NCBI GenBank assembly: GCA_028571325.1
Contig: CP116767.1
Span: 463,150 to 527,149 of the forward strand
From: Wolbachia endosymbiont of Ctenocephalides felis wCfeF
GTDB lineage: Bacteria; Pseudomonadota; Alphaproteobacteria; Rickettsiales; Anaplasmataceae
Length of the DNA: 64,000 nucleotides
Direction of reading: 5' to 3'
Shown here: piece by piece, positions 1 to 8,633 of the stretch
Numbering within the stretch: position 1 is the first letter of the stretch
Layout of the letters: every line of letters starts with the position of its first letter
Translations under genes and position numbers: made by a program
The notes under the pieces: generated by a model
The model's input: the letters and a program-made list of their open reading frames with translations, nothing else
Told to the model about the DNA's origin: nothing
The model's database searches: none

Positions 1-1831
1 CACACATGATCTTTAACTTTGAAGATGAGCTTTTGCTTAGATTATTGTATAATAATACGCAAAAAGATGGCTTACTTCCTCGTCCTACTCTGCCTCTCAA
101 CTGATGTAATTGCGATAACCCAAATTGCTCTGCATTTTCTATAATCATAATGGTTGCATCTGGTACATCTATACCAACTTCTATCACAGTTGTTGCAACT
201 AGGAGGGAAAATTCATTTCTTTTGAAAGAAAACATAGCTTGATCTTTCTGATCTTGAGTTAGTTTTCCGTGTATTATCCCAACTCTATCAAAAAATGTTT
301 TTTGCAATTCCTGAAAGCGCATCTCTGCTGCAGCAACATTTAGTTCTTCGTTTTCTTCTATATATGGGCAAATCCAATACGCTTTTTCGCCCCTGCTTAT
401 AGCACCCTTCAGTTTTTCAATAATATCTGGTACTCTCTTAATGTTCATAATGACAGTTTTTATTGGCAACCTGGATTTTGGTTTTTCCCTCAAAACCGAG
501 CATTCAACATCACCATACATGGCTTGCTGCAAAGTCCTTGGGATAGGAGTGGCAGTAACGAAAAGTATGTCAGTATTTTCTCCCTTTCCTACCAAACGGT
601 TTCTCTGCATCACCCCAAACCGCTGTTGTTCATCTATGACTGCAAGCCCTAAATTTTTAAATGTAACGTTAGCTTGAAACAGCGCATGAGTGCCAATCAC
701 TATATTTAAAATACCACTTGCAAGTTCGTTCATGATAGTCTTTCTTTCTTTGCGTGTAGTTTTACCAGTAAGCAGAGCAACTTTTATATCAGTGCAAGAT
801 AAAGCCTCTTCGATCCAATTATAATGCTGCTCTGCTAAGATAGTAGTTGGTGCCATTAGAGCTGCCTGCATGTTGTTTTCCACCACACTCAGCATCGCAA
901 AAAGTGCAACCACGGTCTTGCCACTACCGACATCACCTTGCAGCAAGCTTACCATGCGGTATCTGGATTTTTGTCTCTCTGAAATTTCATCTATTGCACG
1001 AATTTGATCGTTTGTTAATTGGAACGACAATCCATTTAAAACTTGCTCTTTATATTTATTGGATATTGTAAATTCTCTTCTCCCTTTTCTTACGTGATTT
1101 TCTCTTGCAAGTTTTAGTGCTAGTTGATACGCAAACAATTCATCATAGGCAAGCCTTTTCCGACAAACTTCCGCTTCTGCCAATGACCTTGGTCTGTGCA
1201 GCTTTATAACGCTTTCTCTCCAACTCAACCATTTTTTTTGCTCGATTAACGTACCATCTATCCACTCTGGCAAATCAGGCAATTCTTTTAGATTGGAATT
1301 TATTATGTTTTTAATGCTCTTGTTAGTAATGCCGCGACATAACTGGTAAACCGGCTCTATGCGAGCTATCTCTTCAAATTGGTCGATGTTAAGCGATACG
1401 TAATCTGGGTGAGTAATTTGCCAATATCCAGCAAATTTGTCAAGTTTACCACTGATGATTACATGGGCCCCAATTGGAAATGATTTATATAAATATTTAA
1501 CTGAGTAATTAAAAAAGACTATGAATATATACTGACTTTCGCCTTCAACGACTATTTTATATGGTCTACCCCTAAAAGCGGGTGGCTGATGTTCATGAAC
1601 TTTTGCTGTGAAAGTTGTAAGTTCTCCAACTCGAGCATCAAGTAGCGATTTACTCCTATCCACATAACTGTGTGGCCTGTAAAACAACAGGTCCATTACT
1701 CTGTCTCCGCCACAAAGTTTAGGCAATATTGTGGAATGAAACTTAGGTATATTCTCCAGCTTGCCATTTAGAAAGGCCAGCACATCTGGTTGCTCATTCA
1801 GATTCATACATGTGTAAAATTGTTTATCCAT
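1..1831 (-). CDS. recG: ATP-dependent DNA helicase RecG (3' end cut by window)
   Basis: RecG unwinds branched DNA and remodels stalled replication forks and Holliday junctions. The frame starts at an ATG on the minus strand at 1831 (MDKQFYTCMN) and stays open to base 1, giving about 610 residues of a family usually near 690. Visible in order are an OB-fold wedge region (about residues 50-160), Walker A GDVGSGKT, a motif II read as DEQQRFGV (many RecG proteins have DEQH), motif III FVTATPIPRT, and motif VI QLRGRVGRG close to the edge. The C-terminal TRG-type segment lies outside the window. It is divergent from map, with a long repeat in between. The identification is secure; only the C-terminus is unseen. 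Confidence 0.96.
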   Translation of the reverse strand, partial: MDKQFYTCMNLNEQPDVLAFLNGKLENIPKFHSTILPKLCGGDRVMDLLFYRPHSYVDRSKSLLDARVGELTTFTAKVHEHQPPAFRGRPYKIVVEGESQYIFIVFFNYSVKYLYKSFPIGAHVIISGKLDKFAGYWQITHPDYVSLNIDQFEEIARIEPVYQLCRGITNKSIKNIINSNLKELPDLPEWIDGTLIEQKKWLSWRESVIKLHRPRSLAEAEVCRKRLAYDELFAYQLALKLARENHVRKGRREFTISNKYKEQVLNGLSFQLTNDQIRAIDEISERQKSRYRMVSLLQGDVGSGKTVVALFAMLSVVENNMQAALMAPTTILAEQHYNWIEEALSCTDIKVALLTGKTTRKERKTIMNELASGILNIVIGTHALFQANVTFKNLGLAVIDEQQRFGVMQRNRLVGKGENTDILFVTATPIPRTLQQAMYGDVECSVLREKPKSRLPIKTVIMNIKRVPDIIEKLKGAISRGEKAYWICPYIEENEELNVAAAEMRFQELQKTFFDRVGIIHGKLTQDQKDQAMFSFKRNEFSLLVATTVIEVGIDVPDATIMIIENAEQFGLSQLHQLRGRVGRGSKPSFCVLLYNNLSKSSSSKLKIMC

Positions 1832-1964
1832 AATAGGGCTTTCTTAAAATTCTGTCACCTCCATGGTTAAGCTATTCACTTTACTTCATGCCGTGGTACC
1901 CACAACTGTACGAATATTGTAGTTTGAGAGCAACTCTCACCGGAGGGGTGTCTACTGGTAGCTA

Positions 1965-2445
1965 TAAAACTCAAGAAAGTATTTAAGAAATTTACCAAAC
2001 GAGAAAAAAAGCAAAAGAAGCCCTGGCCATTGTCTATTTTCAGTATTGGCGTTTTTTTAAGTCCTAAACGCTGCAATTTAGCGACTTTTAAACTGCAACA
2101 GACCCTTAGCTTAAGTGCTAAGAAACTTACTAAGCAGAAAAAAAGACAAAAGAATCCCGTGGTAGATTGTTCTCACTCTCTAATCCTGAAAATTGGCGTA
2201 CTATACTGTCTTAAACGACTTATAAGCGCGTTTCAGCTTGTATAGGGAAAAACCTAGAAGTCTAGGTAAAATTAATAAAGATATAAGGTGCACATAGTGC
2301 AAAAAATTAAACATAAGACGCCAATCTTAATACTCTTGTCGTTTAATCTGCACAGATGAAGATAACTGAATACCTCCAACCCCATGATAACAGAACTGGC
2401 GAAGGTTGTCAAGTAGTTTTTTTGTTTTTGTTGAGTAACGGCCGG
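1965..2445 (+). repeat. Interspersed modular repeat, copy R1
   Basis: This fills most of the recG-map gap. It begins near 'tatttaagaaatttacc' and ends near 'ttgtcaagtagttttttt'. Inside are two related modules, each with an A-rich 'gaaaaaaagcaaaagaag' core followed by a 'ggcgttttt' or 'ggcgtac' block. The right part has a conserved 'acttataagcgcgttt' block and a 'gtgcacatagtgcaaaaa' palindromic block. The R5 copy at 33325-33795 is nearly the same sequence on the other strand. Short ORFs here follow the repeat and are not counted as genes. Confidence 0.85.
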
Positions 2446-2476
2446 ATCAAATTGCAATATTCATGCAGTTATACGC

Positions 2477-2505
2477 TTGACACTAGAACCTATGGGGACT
2501 ACTTT
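2477..2505 (+). promoter_or_regulatory. Possible sigma-70 promoter for map
   Basis: A perfect TTGACA at 2477-2482 is followed after 17 bases by TACTTT at 2500-2505, about 70 bases before the map start. It lies just beyond the right end of repeat R1. The -10 match is weak, so this is tentative. Confidence 0.35.
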
Positions 2506-2575
2506 GATGGCATGGCAGACCATAAACAAAGCTGTTAATTCTGCACAAAAATGTGTATGATAATTACAATAATAT

Positions 2576-3367
2576 ATGAAAAATATGGACATAACTGTAC
2601 ATTCACAGGAAGACTTTGAGTTTATGCGAAAAGCTGGCCGGTTAGCAGCTGAAACTCTTGATTTCATTGCACCGCATGTAGAAGTAGGAGTAACAACTAA
2701 TGAGTTAAATGATTTATGTCATGACTTTATAATCAAAGCAGGCGCAATTCCAGCACCATTGAACTATAAAGGGTATCCCAAATCGATTTGCACTTCAAAA
2801 AATGCTGTTGTGTGTCACGGCATTCCTGATGATAAGCCGCTTAAGGATGGAGATATTGTCAATATCGATGTCACGGTAATTTTAAATGGCTGGCATGGCG
2901 ACACAAGTCGTATGTTTTGGGCTGGTAAGTCGTCAATAAAAGCAAAACGCTTGTGTGATGCTACTTATGGCGCACTAATGGAAGCGATAAAGCAAGTTAA
3001 ACCTGGTAATAAATTAAATGAAATTGGGCTTGCTATAGAGAAATATATTGAAGATTTTGGCTATTCTATCGTACGTAACTATTGTGGACATGGTATAGGA
3101 AAAGTCTTTCATGCTCCGCCAAATGTGGTGCATTTTTATGATAAAGATGAAGATCTTGTCTTAAAGGAAGGCATGTTTTTTACAATAGAGCCAATGATCA
3201 ACGCTGGAAAACATGAAACTCTGCTCAGCAAGCTAGATGGATGGACAGTAACAACACGTGACCTTTCACTTTCTGCGCAGTTTGAGCATACGCTTGGGGT
3301 AACAAAAGATGGTGTTGAAGTATTCACATTGTCGCCTAAGAATTGGCATTTCCCGCCTTATAACTAG
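2576..3367 (+). CDS. map: Methionine aminopeptidase, type I
   Basis: This cytosolic enzyme removes the initiator methionine from nascent proteins. The 263-residue length is typical of bacterial MAP. The metal ligands of the family are visible: Asp in IDVTVILNGWHGD, the second Asp three residues before SRMF, His in CGHGIGKVFH, Glu in FTIEPM and Glu in QFEHTLGV. Two starts are possible, ATG at 2576 and ATG at 2585; the second gives MDITVHSQEDF, which aligns better with the usual N-terminus. It stands alone between repeat R1 and a repeat fragment. Confidence 0.96.
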   Translation: MKNMDITVHSQEDFEFMRKAGRLAAETLDFIAPHVEVGVTTNELNDLCHDFIIKAGAIPAPLNYKGYPKSICTSKNAVVCHGIPDDKPLKDGDIVNIDVTVILNGWHGDTSRMFWAGKSSIKAKRLCDATYGALMEAIKQVKPGNKLNEIGLAIEKYIEDFGYSIVRNYCGHGIGKVFHAPPNVVHFYDKDEDLVLKEGMFFTIEPMINAGKHETLLSKLDGWTVTTRDLSLSAQFEHTLGVTKDGVEVFTLSPKNWHFPPYN

Positions 3368-3383
3368 ATTTTTTAAACTCTTT

Positions 3384-3450
3384 TATTTGGCGTACTATTG
3401 TTTAATTTTTCGCACTATGTGCACCTCATGTCTTTATAAACTTTTCAAGG
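3384..3450 (-). repeat. Fragment of the interspersed repeat
   Basis: The stretch 'tttttcgcactatgtgcacc' and its flanks are the reverse complement of the 'gtgcacatagtgcgaaaaa' block found in the long copies. It follows the map stop codon closely. Only the right-central part of the repeat is present. Confidence 0.7.
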
Positions 3451-3455
3451 TTTTT

Positions 3456-3565
3456 ATACCAATTTCCATTACACAGGGAGCAGATATGCCACTTTACCGC
3501 GCTATTCTATTTGCTTCAGTATGAGCCTTTTCCTCGTTATTGTCCTATGTAATGGGAATTGGTAT
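3456..3565. mobile_element. MITE-like element with terminal inverted repeats
   Basis: This 110-bp element is bounded by 'ataccaatttccattacaca' and the near-perfect inverse 'tatgtaatgggaattggtat'. The ends match over about 22 bases with few mismatches. The same end sequence occurs at 11209-11230, 29990-30011 and 39080-39095, where it forms the right end of long repeats. There is no coding capacity, so any movement would depend on a transposase supplied elsewhere. Confidence 0.7.
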
Positions 3566-3602
3566 GAGTAAGCTATTGCTCATGAATTTCCTTATCAAGC
3601 AA

Positions 3603-3638
3603 AAAGATGCATGGGCATTATTTAAATAATGCCCATGC
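3603..3638 (-). terminator. Strong hairpin with T-run, terminator of the small Cys/His-rich gene
   Basis: A perfect 30-base palindrome (GCATGGGCATTATTT and its inverse, 3609-3638) gives a 15-bp stem. Read on the minus strand it is followed by ATCTTTTTGC, the layout of a rho-independent terminator. It lies downstream of the minus-strand ORF at 3713-3913. On the plus strand it is followed by gctttt, so it may work both ways. A second imperfect hairpin occupies 3652-3694. Confidence 0.75.
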
Positions 3639-3712
3639 GCTTTTAGAAGGGGCATATAGCACGTGTGCTAAAGTAGCACTACGTGCATATATAAGTTGTT
3701 TAAAACAATCTT

Positions 3713-3913
3713 TTAGTAAACAAGCCCTAATACATCACAAGGATTGTGATATGCATCATAATAGTTATGACATGAGTTAAAATGGTTATGACATGAATTA
3801 ACAGCATAAGGCATGTGTGCAGGCGTACAAGGTGTATGCACTGGAAAAACTGGTGCTGGTAAATGAGAAGTCATACATTGTTGTTGTGGTAAAAAACCAT
3901 GAGTGTAAATCAT
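3713..3913 (-). CDS. Small Cys/His-rich protein of unknown function
   Basis: The 66-residue product is unusually rich in His (8), Cys (6), Pro and Tyr, with the repeated pattern SCHNHFNSCHNYYDAYHN around residues 39-56. No known domain was recognised. The spacing of His and Cys suggests metal binding, which is inference. Support for a real gene is an AAAGGA Shine-Dalgarno seven bases before the ATG and a strong terminator just after the stop. It has no transmembrane segment or clear signal peptide. It could instead be a chance ORF, but signals at both ends argue against that. Confidence 0.55.
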   Translation of the reverse strand: MIYTHGFLPQQQCMTSHLPAPVFPVHTPCTPAHMPYAVNSCHNHFNSCHNYYDAYHNPCDVLGLVY

Positions 3914-4039
3914 AATAGTCCTTTAAAAAATAATATTAAATTATTATAAGTTAAAATAATTAAAAAATTAATAATTTTAATTTCAAATCTAGCATAACAG
4001 CTAACTTAGTTCTTCTTTTTACTTATATAATATCCATAT

Positions 4040-5749
4040 CTATTGTATCTTTACCAATTTTGCATATAGTCCATCTTTGCTTATTAGAGATTCATGAGTT
4101 CCTACCTCTTCTATTTCTCCGTGATTAATTACTATAATTTTGTCAGTTTTGAGTGCAGTTGATAGCCTGTGTGTGATTATGATCGTTGTTCTGTTTTGCA
4201 TTAACTTGCTCAGTGCTTTTTGCACGAAGTTTTCACTTTTGTAATCAAGGGCAGAGGTTGCCTCATCCAGCACTAAGACTTGAGGATTTTTGAGTATGGC
4301 TCTCGCTATTATAATACGTTGCTTTTGTCCTTCGGAAAGTTTTAATCCTCTTTTCCCTACAAATGTGTCAAACTTATCGGGCAGCTTGTCAATAAATTCC
4401 ATCGCATAAGCACTGATGGCTGCTCGTCTTACTTCCTCATATTCGGCATCTGGTTTGCCGTATAATATATTTTCCATTATTGAACAGGAAAATATCATAT
4501 GATCTTGCGGCACTAAACCAAATAATGACCTGAGACTACTTAGCGCAATTGACTTAATATTATACCCATCGATAGTAATGCTGCCTTTGCTTGGATCATA
4601 AAAACGGAGCAGAAGCTTTAAAATGGTGCTCTTACCACTGCCAGATGGTCCAACAATTGACACTGCTTGGCCCGCTTCTATGGAAAATGATACGTTACTT
4701 AACGCTGGCTTACCAGGCCGAGATTCATAAAAAAACGTTATGCCGTTAAACGAAATTCCTTTTCGGACACTGCAAATTTTTATAGGATCATCAGCATCTG
4801 CTATAGAGCTTTTCATATTCTTAAATTCAAATAAACGCTCTACTATCCCAAGACCCCGTTGTAAGTCACTGATATTATCGCTCAGATTATTTACAGCTCC
4901 TGCTGCAAGTGCTGAATAAAATACAAATGAAGATAGCTCCCCAATAGTTATATTATTACTCAAGACTTCTTTAATACCAAAAAAGATTAAAACGACCAGC
5001 GAACCTATCACACATGAGATAACCAAAGTTACCAAAATAGCGCGCAAGAGTATTAATCTTATGTATGATTTTGATACTGAGTTTAGATGTTCCTTAAAAC
5101 GGATTTTTTCATTTTCCTCTAATACAAACGACTTGATGGTTACTATGGATCTGAAATTTTCCTCACTGAGTGATGCAAGCTCACTCAGCTTACTCTGGGC
5201 AAAGCGTGCGTGATTGCGCACTTTTTTCCCAAGGAAAGTCATGATAATAAGTAGTATGGGTATTATCGCGGCCGCATATGCAGTTAGATGCAGATCTGTA
5301 TATAACAACATGGCAACACTACCAATCAAAATTACAAAATTTCGCAATATGGTGAGTAGGCTGCTATTTATTATCGATTGCAACACAGAGGTATCAGTAA
5401 TTAGTGCTGAGATGACATCTTGGACACCAGTGTTCTCAAAGAAACTTGGTTGCAAGTCGGTAACATTGCTATATAAGTCATATCTCATTCTTGCAATAAC
5501 TTTTTCGCTGCCAATGCCAATGAAATACAATCTAATGAACGCAGTAAGAGAAACAGCTAAAACTATAAATATTGTAACTACTAGTTTAGTAGTAAAGTCA
5601 TGCTCTGCGCCAGAATCAATTATGCTGCTCAAACCTCTACCGAAAAGAAGAATTGTTAAAGCTGAAAATAAGACTGCAATAAAAGCTACAATGAAGTAAT
5701 GTAGGTTGGGCTTTATATAGCAAAATAATTGCCTAATATTAGATCGCAT
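4040..5749 (-). CDS. MsbA-like ABC exporter (permease fused to ATPase)
   Basis: This is a half-transporter of the ABC-B (MsbA/multidrug) type that would act as a homodimer in the inner membrane and flip a lipid or amphipath. The N-terminal 300 or so residues hold about six hydrophobic helices. The ATPase domain shows Walker A GPSGSGKST (near 365), Q-loop VPQDH, signature LSEGQKQR (near 468), Walker B VLVLDEATSALD and switch His in IITHRLS. Its 569 residues are close to MsbA. Wolbachia is generally held to lack lipopolysaccharide, so lipid A is an unlikely substrate; another lipid or drug is more plausible. It is convergent with nothing and is followed downstream by the small Cys/His-rich gene on the same strand. 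Confidence 0.9.
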   Translation of the reverse strand: MRSNIRQLFCYIKPNLHYFIVAFIAVLFSALTILLFGRGLSSIIDSGAEHDFTTKLVVTIFIVLAVSLTAFIRLYFIGIGSEKVIARMRYDLYSNVTDLQPSFFENTGVQDVISALITDTSVLQSIINSSLLTILRNFVILIGSVAMLLYTDLHLTAYAAAIIPILLIIMTFLGKKVRNHARFAQSKLSELASLSEENFRSIVTIKSFVLEENEKIRFKEHLNSVSKSYIRLILLRAILVTLVISCVIGSLVVLIFFGIKEVLSNNITIGELSSFVFYSALAAGAVNNLSDNISDLQRGLGIVERLFEFKNMKSSIADADDPIKICSVRKGISFNGITFFYESRPGKPALSNVSFSIEAGQAVSIVGPSGSGKSTILKLLLRFYDPSKGSITIDGYNIKSIALSSLRSLFGLVPQDHMIFSCSIMENILYGKPDAEYEEVRRAAISAYAMEFIDKLPDKFDTFVGKRGLKLSEGQKQRIIIARAILKNPQVLVLDEATSALDYKSENFVQKALSKLMQNRTTIIITHRLSTALKTDKIIVINHGEIEEVGTHESLISKDGLYAKLVKIQ

Positions 5750-5902
5750 CTTATTTCGAAGTTTCTAAGGCTAAGTATATGGATTTTAGTGTCAGGAGAA
5801 AGGAAAAAGGTATGGCTTTAGGTCTACTGATTGTACGAATGTTGTGATTTAACTCACAAAAAAGACCAGTAGAACTTTTGGGATAACATTCTTCTGATAA
5901 TC

Positions 5903-6226
5903 TTACTCTGCCATAATCTTTTTTTCTTTTAACAAGTTTTGCAGCTCGCCTTTTTCATACATCTCGCGAACGATGTCACAGCCACCAATAAACTCTTCCT
6001 TTATGTATAATTGTGGAATTGTTGGCCAATCAGAAAACTTTTTTATGGACTGACGTATTTCATCATTTTCTAGCACGTTGACGCATTTAAACTTTACATT
6101 CAAGTTTTTGAGAATTGACACAACAAGTCCAGAAAATCCGCATTGAGGAAAGTCAGAAGTGCCTTTCATATAGAGCACCACATTATTTTCTGCTATATCT
6201 TTTTTTATTTGTTCAAAATTGTTCAT
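5903..6226 (-). CDS. grxD: Monothiol glutaredoxin (CGFS type, Grx4/GrxD)
   Basis: CGFS glutaredoxins carry and deliver [2Fe-2S] clusters rather than reducing disulfides. The active site QCGFSG places the single cysteine at residue 29, and the family features WPTIPQLYI (cis-Pro) and FIGGCDIV (glutathione binding) follow. The length of 107 residues is standard. It lies 15 bases downstream of a BolA-family gene on the same strand. BolA and CGFS glutaredoxins form a known heterodimer, so the pair is probably one transcript for Fe-S handling or redox sensing. Confidence 0.96.
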   Translation of the reverse strand: MNNFEQIKKDIAENNVVLYMKGTSDFPQCGFSGLVVSILKNLNVKFKCVNVLENDEIRQSIKKFSDWPTIPQLYIKEEFIGGCDIVREMYEKGELQNLLKEKKIMAE

Positions 6227-6241
6227 AAGTTCACCTTAATT

Positions 6242-6460
6242 TTAAGCACTAGTTTCTAATTGCAATGCATGTATAGACTGGCCTTCTAACGCCTTATATA
6301 CCATTTTATGCTGCTCTATCCTTGTCTTTCCAAGAAAGCACTTGGAGGTTATTTTCAAATGGTAATGATCATTATCTCCAGCAAGATCATTAACCTCTAT
6401 ATCAGCACCTGGAAATGATTGTTTGATGATTTTCTCTAATTCATGAATTGCGATAACCAT
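6242..6460 (-). CDS. BolA family protein
   Basis: This small 72-residue protein has the BolA/IbaG fold. Conserved blocks are DNDHYHL in the middle and RIEQHKMVYKAL toward the C-terminus, which includes the His used to share a [2Fe-2S] cluster with a CGFS glutaredoxin. It precedes grxD by 15 bases on the same strand. The short length is closer to IbaG-type proteins than to E. coli BolA. Fe-S trafficking is inferred from the partner gene and family knowledge. Confidence 0.93.
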   Translation of the reverse strand: MVIAIHELEKIIKQSFPGADIEVNDLAGDNDHYHLKITSKCFLGKTRIEQHKMVYKALEGQSIHALQLETSA

Positions 6461-6520
6461 TAATTTACTTTAAATCACAATACTTTTATTATAAATCTAA
6501 AATTACTTTGCGCAACTGAA

Positions 6521-7867
6521 TTATCGTGAAGACAATGAATTCAGCGTGCTGAGAGCACTCGCAAGACGAGATTTCAATTGATTTTCATATTCACCCCAAT
6601 CTTGTATTGCCTTTTTGGCAACACCTGAATGCACTGCGGCTTTTGCAACGGCAGGAGAAACTATCGAAATCAATCTTGGGTCAAATGGAGTAGGTATTAT
6701 GTATTCACATCCATAGCTCATTTTACGACCACCGTAAGCTGCGGATATCTCGTCAGGCACTGGCTCACGAGCAAGCTTTGCTATTGCATCTGCAGCTGCA
6801 ATTTTCATTTCATTGTTTATTGTTGTCGCGTGTACATCAAGTGCTCCCCTAAATATATAGGGGAATCCCATCACATTATTGACTTGATTGTTGTAATCTG
6901 ATCTACCAGTTGCGATTATTGCATCTGACCTTACGGATTTTGCAAACTCAGGCCTTACTTCTGGATCAGGGTTAGCAAGAGCAAAAATAATCGGACCTTT
7001 ACCCATGCTCTTCAGCATCTCTTCGCTTAGCACATTCTTTGCAGATAGCCCGATAAATACGTCAGCGCCTTTTATTGCATCAAGTAGAGAACGTTCTTTG
7101 GTGTCAGCTGCATGCTTTTCCTTCCACTCATTCATGTCCTCTTTTCTGCCTCTATATATTACCCCTTGTTTATCACACAGCACTATGTTTTTAGCGCCCA
7201 TGGACCTCAGTATTTCCAAACATGCAATGCCGGCTGCCCCAGCACCATTCATGATGATCTTAACGTCTTCTAATTTCTTTCCTGCAATATCAAGAGCATT
7301 TTCTATGCCAGCTGCAACAACAACTGCAGTTCCATGCTGATCGTCGTGGAATACTGGAATGTCCATCAATTCGCTCAGGCGTTTTTCTATTATGAAACAA
7401 TCGGGAGATCTTATATCCTCTAAATTTATCCCTCCCCAACTTGGTCCAAGATATCTTACTGTGTTGATAAAATCTTCCACATTTTCTGTGCCAACTTCTA
7501 TATCGACTGCATCGATGTCAGCAAAACGCTTGAATAAAACAGCTTTTCCCTCCATAACAGGTTTTGAAGCAAGAGGTCCGATGTTGCCAAGTCCAAGCAC
7601 TGCAGTGCCATTTGAAATAACAGCAACACAGTTGCTCTTTGCCGTATAATCATAAACTAGATCAGAGTTTTTAGCTATTTCAAGGCATGGAGCTGCAACT
7701 CCAGGGGAATAAGCAAGTGACAAGTCATACTGGGTAGATAAGGGCTTTGTTGGCAAGATAGATATTTTACCAGGATTACTGCCTCCACTGTGATACTTAA
7801 GCGCTTCTTGTTTTGTGGTATGATCTAAATCGTCATTCATCATTATATCCTTATATTTTGAGCCCAT
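6521..7867 (-). CDS. maeB: Malic enzyme (malate to pyruvate, NAD(P)-dependent)
   Basis: Malic enzyme oxidatively decarboxylates malate to pyruvate, useful in an organism that lives on host amino and organic acids. The protein has AYSPGVAAPC, the metal-site region VFHDDQHGTAVV, and a Rossmann nucleotide site GAGAAGIACLEIL. At 448 residues it is the catalytic part only; classical MaeB proteins of about 750 residues carry a C-terminal phosphotransacetylase-like domain, absent here. Its cofactor preference cannot be read with confidence. It is divergent from pgsA, with 117 bases in between that must hold both promoters. Confidence 0.94.
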   Translation of the reverse strand: MGSKYKDIMMNDDLDHTTKQEALKYHSGGSNPGKISILPTKPLSTQYDLSLAYSPGVAAPCLEIAKNSDLVYDYTAKSNCVAVISNGTAVLGLGNIGPLASKPVMEGKAVLFKRFADIDAVDIEVGTENVEDFINTVRYLGPSWGGINLEDIRSPDCFIIEKRLSELMDIPVFHDDQHGTAVVVAAGIENALDIAGKKLEDVKIIMNGAGAAGIACLEILRSMGAKNIVLCDKQGVIYRGRKEDMNEWKEKHAADTKERSLLDAIKGADVFIGLSAKNVLSEEMLKSMGKGPIIFALANPDPEVRPEFAKSVRSDAIIATGRSDYNNQVNNVMGFPYIFRGALDVHATTINNEMKIAAADAIAKLAREPVPDEISAAYGGRKMSYGCEYIIPTPFDPRLISIVSPAVAKAAVHSGVAKKAIQDWGEYENQLKSRLASALSTLNSLSSR

Positions 7868-7984
7868 GGCTAGTGAATTTTTAAGTATATGGAATTTTTA
7901 TAAATGTTCAATTGCAAACTATTAGCTTGTGAATTGCACTCCACTCCTGTATAAGTTTACCATACCGCACTAAAGTTACACTGC

Positions 7985-8527
7985 ATGTTTAAGAAAAACT
8001 TGCCTAATTTACTGACAATTTCTCGTGCGCTTGCAGTACCAGCAATAATATTAAGTTTTTATATAGAAAACAAATATGCAAACTTGATAACAATATCAAT
8101 CTTTATATTTGCATGCATTACAGATTTTTTTGATGGTTACCTAGCACGTGCGTGGAAAGTTCAATCAAAATTTGGCCGGTTATTTGATCCAATTGCTGAT
8201 AAACTAATAGTGGTTTCAACAATAATGATGCTGGTTTATAAACATAAGATCAACGATTACACGATAATACCATCAGTTATCATCGTTTGTCGGGAGATGT
8301 TAGTTTCGGGTTTGCGGGAATTTCTGATCGCTACAAACGTTAGCCTACCTGTAAGCAAAGCTGGAAAAATTAAAACATTTCTGCAGATGCTTGCTGTAGT
8401 GGCACTAATAATGGACGACTACGAAATAACCCAATACATAGGTGCAATTTGTCTGTGGGTTGCAGCCATTATAACTATGTGGTCAGGCTATAATTATGTC
8501 ATAGCTGGCATCAAGCAGATTGACTAA
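7985..8527 (+). CDS. pgsA: CDP-diacylglycerol-glycerol-3-phosphate 3-phosphatidyltransferase
   Basis: This enzyme makes phosphatidylglycerophosphate, the first committed step to phosphatidylglycerol, in the inner membrane. The CDP-alcohol phosphotransferase motif D-G-x2-A-R-x8-G-x3-D-x3-D is complete in DGYLARAWK through GRLFDPIAD (about residues 50-73). Several hydrophobic helices are present, and 180 residues is typical. Two partners of the pathway, gpsA and pgpA, lie about 19 kb away in this window. Confidence 0.96.
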   Translation: MFKKNLPNLLTISRALAVPAIILSFYIENKYANLITISIFIFACITDFFDGYLARAWKVQSKFGRLFDPIADKLIVVSTIMMLVYKHKINDYTIIPSVIIVCREMLVSGLREFLIATNVSLPVSKAGKIKTFLQMLAVVALIMDDYEITQYIGAICLWVAAIITMWSGYNYVIAGIKQID

Positions 8528-8575
8528 ATTCCTTGAGAAACAATTAATATACAAATGGTTAAGATTTCAATAAAA

Positions 8576-8604
8576 TTGACTAAGTAATTGAAATCCTGTA
8601 TAAT
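8576..8604 (+). promoter_or_regulatory. Sigma-70 promoter
   Basis: TTGACT at 8576-8581, a 17-base spacer, and a perfect TATAAT at 8599-8604 lie 30 bases before the ATG of the next gene. This is among the best promoter matches in the window. Confidence 0.8.
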
Positions 8605-8633
8605 ATATTAGTTCCTAAATCAATAGGATTTAT

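Noticed and set aside
2030..2245. 71-codon ORF in repeat R1
   Set aside because: It follows repeat modules and similar frames occur in other copies with breaks; there is no ribosome site or independent coding evidence.
5760..5900. tRNA or small RNA in the msbA-like/grxD gap
   Set aside because: A short inverted repeat around TCTACTG is present, but no cloverleaf or known RNA motif could be drawn.
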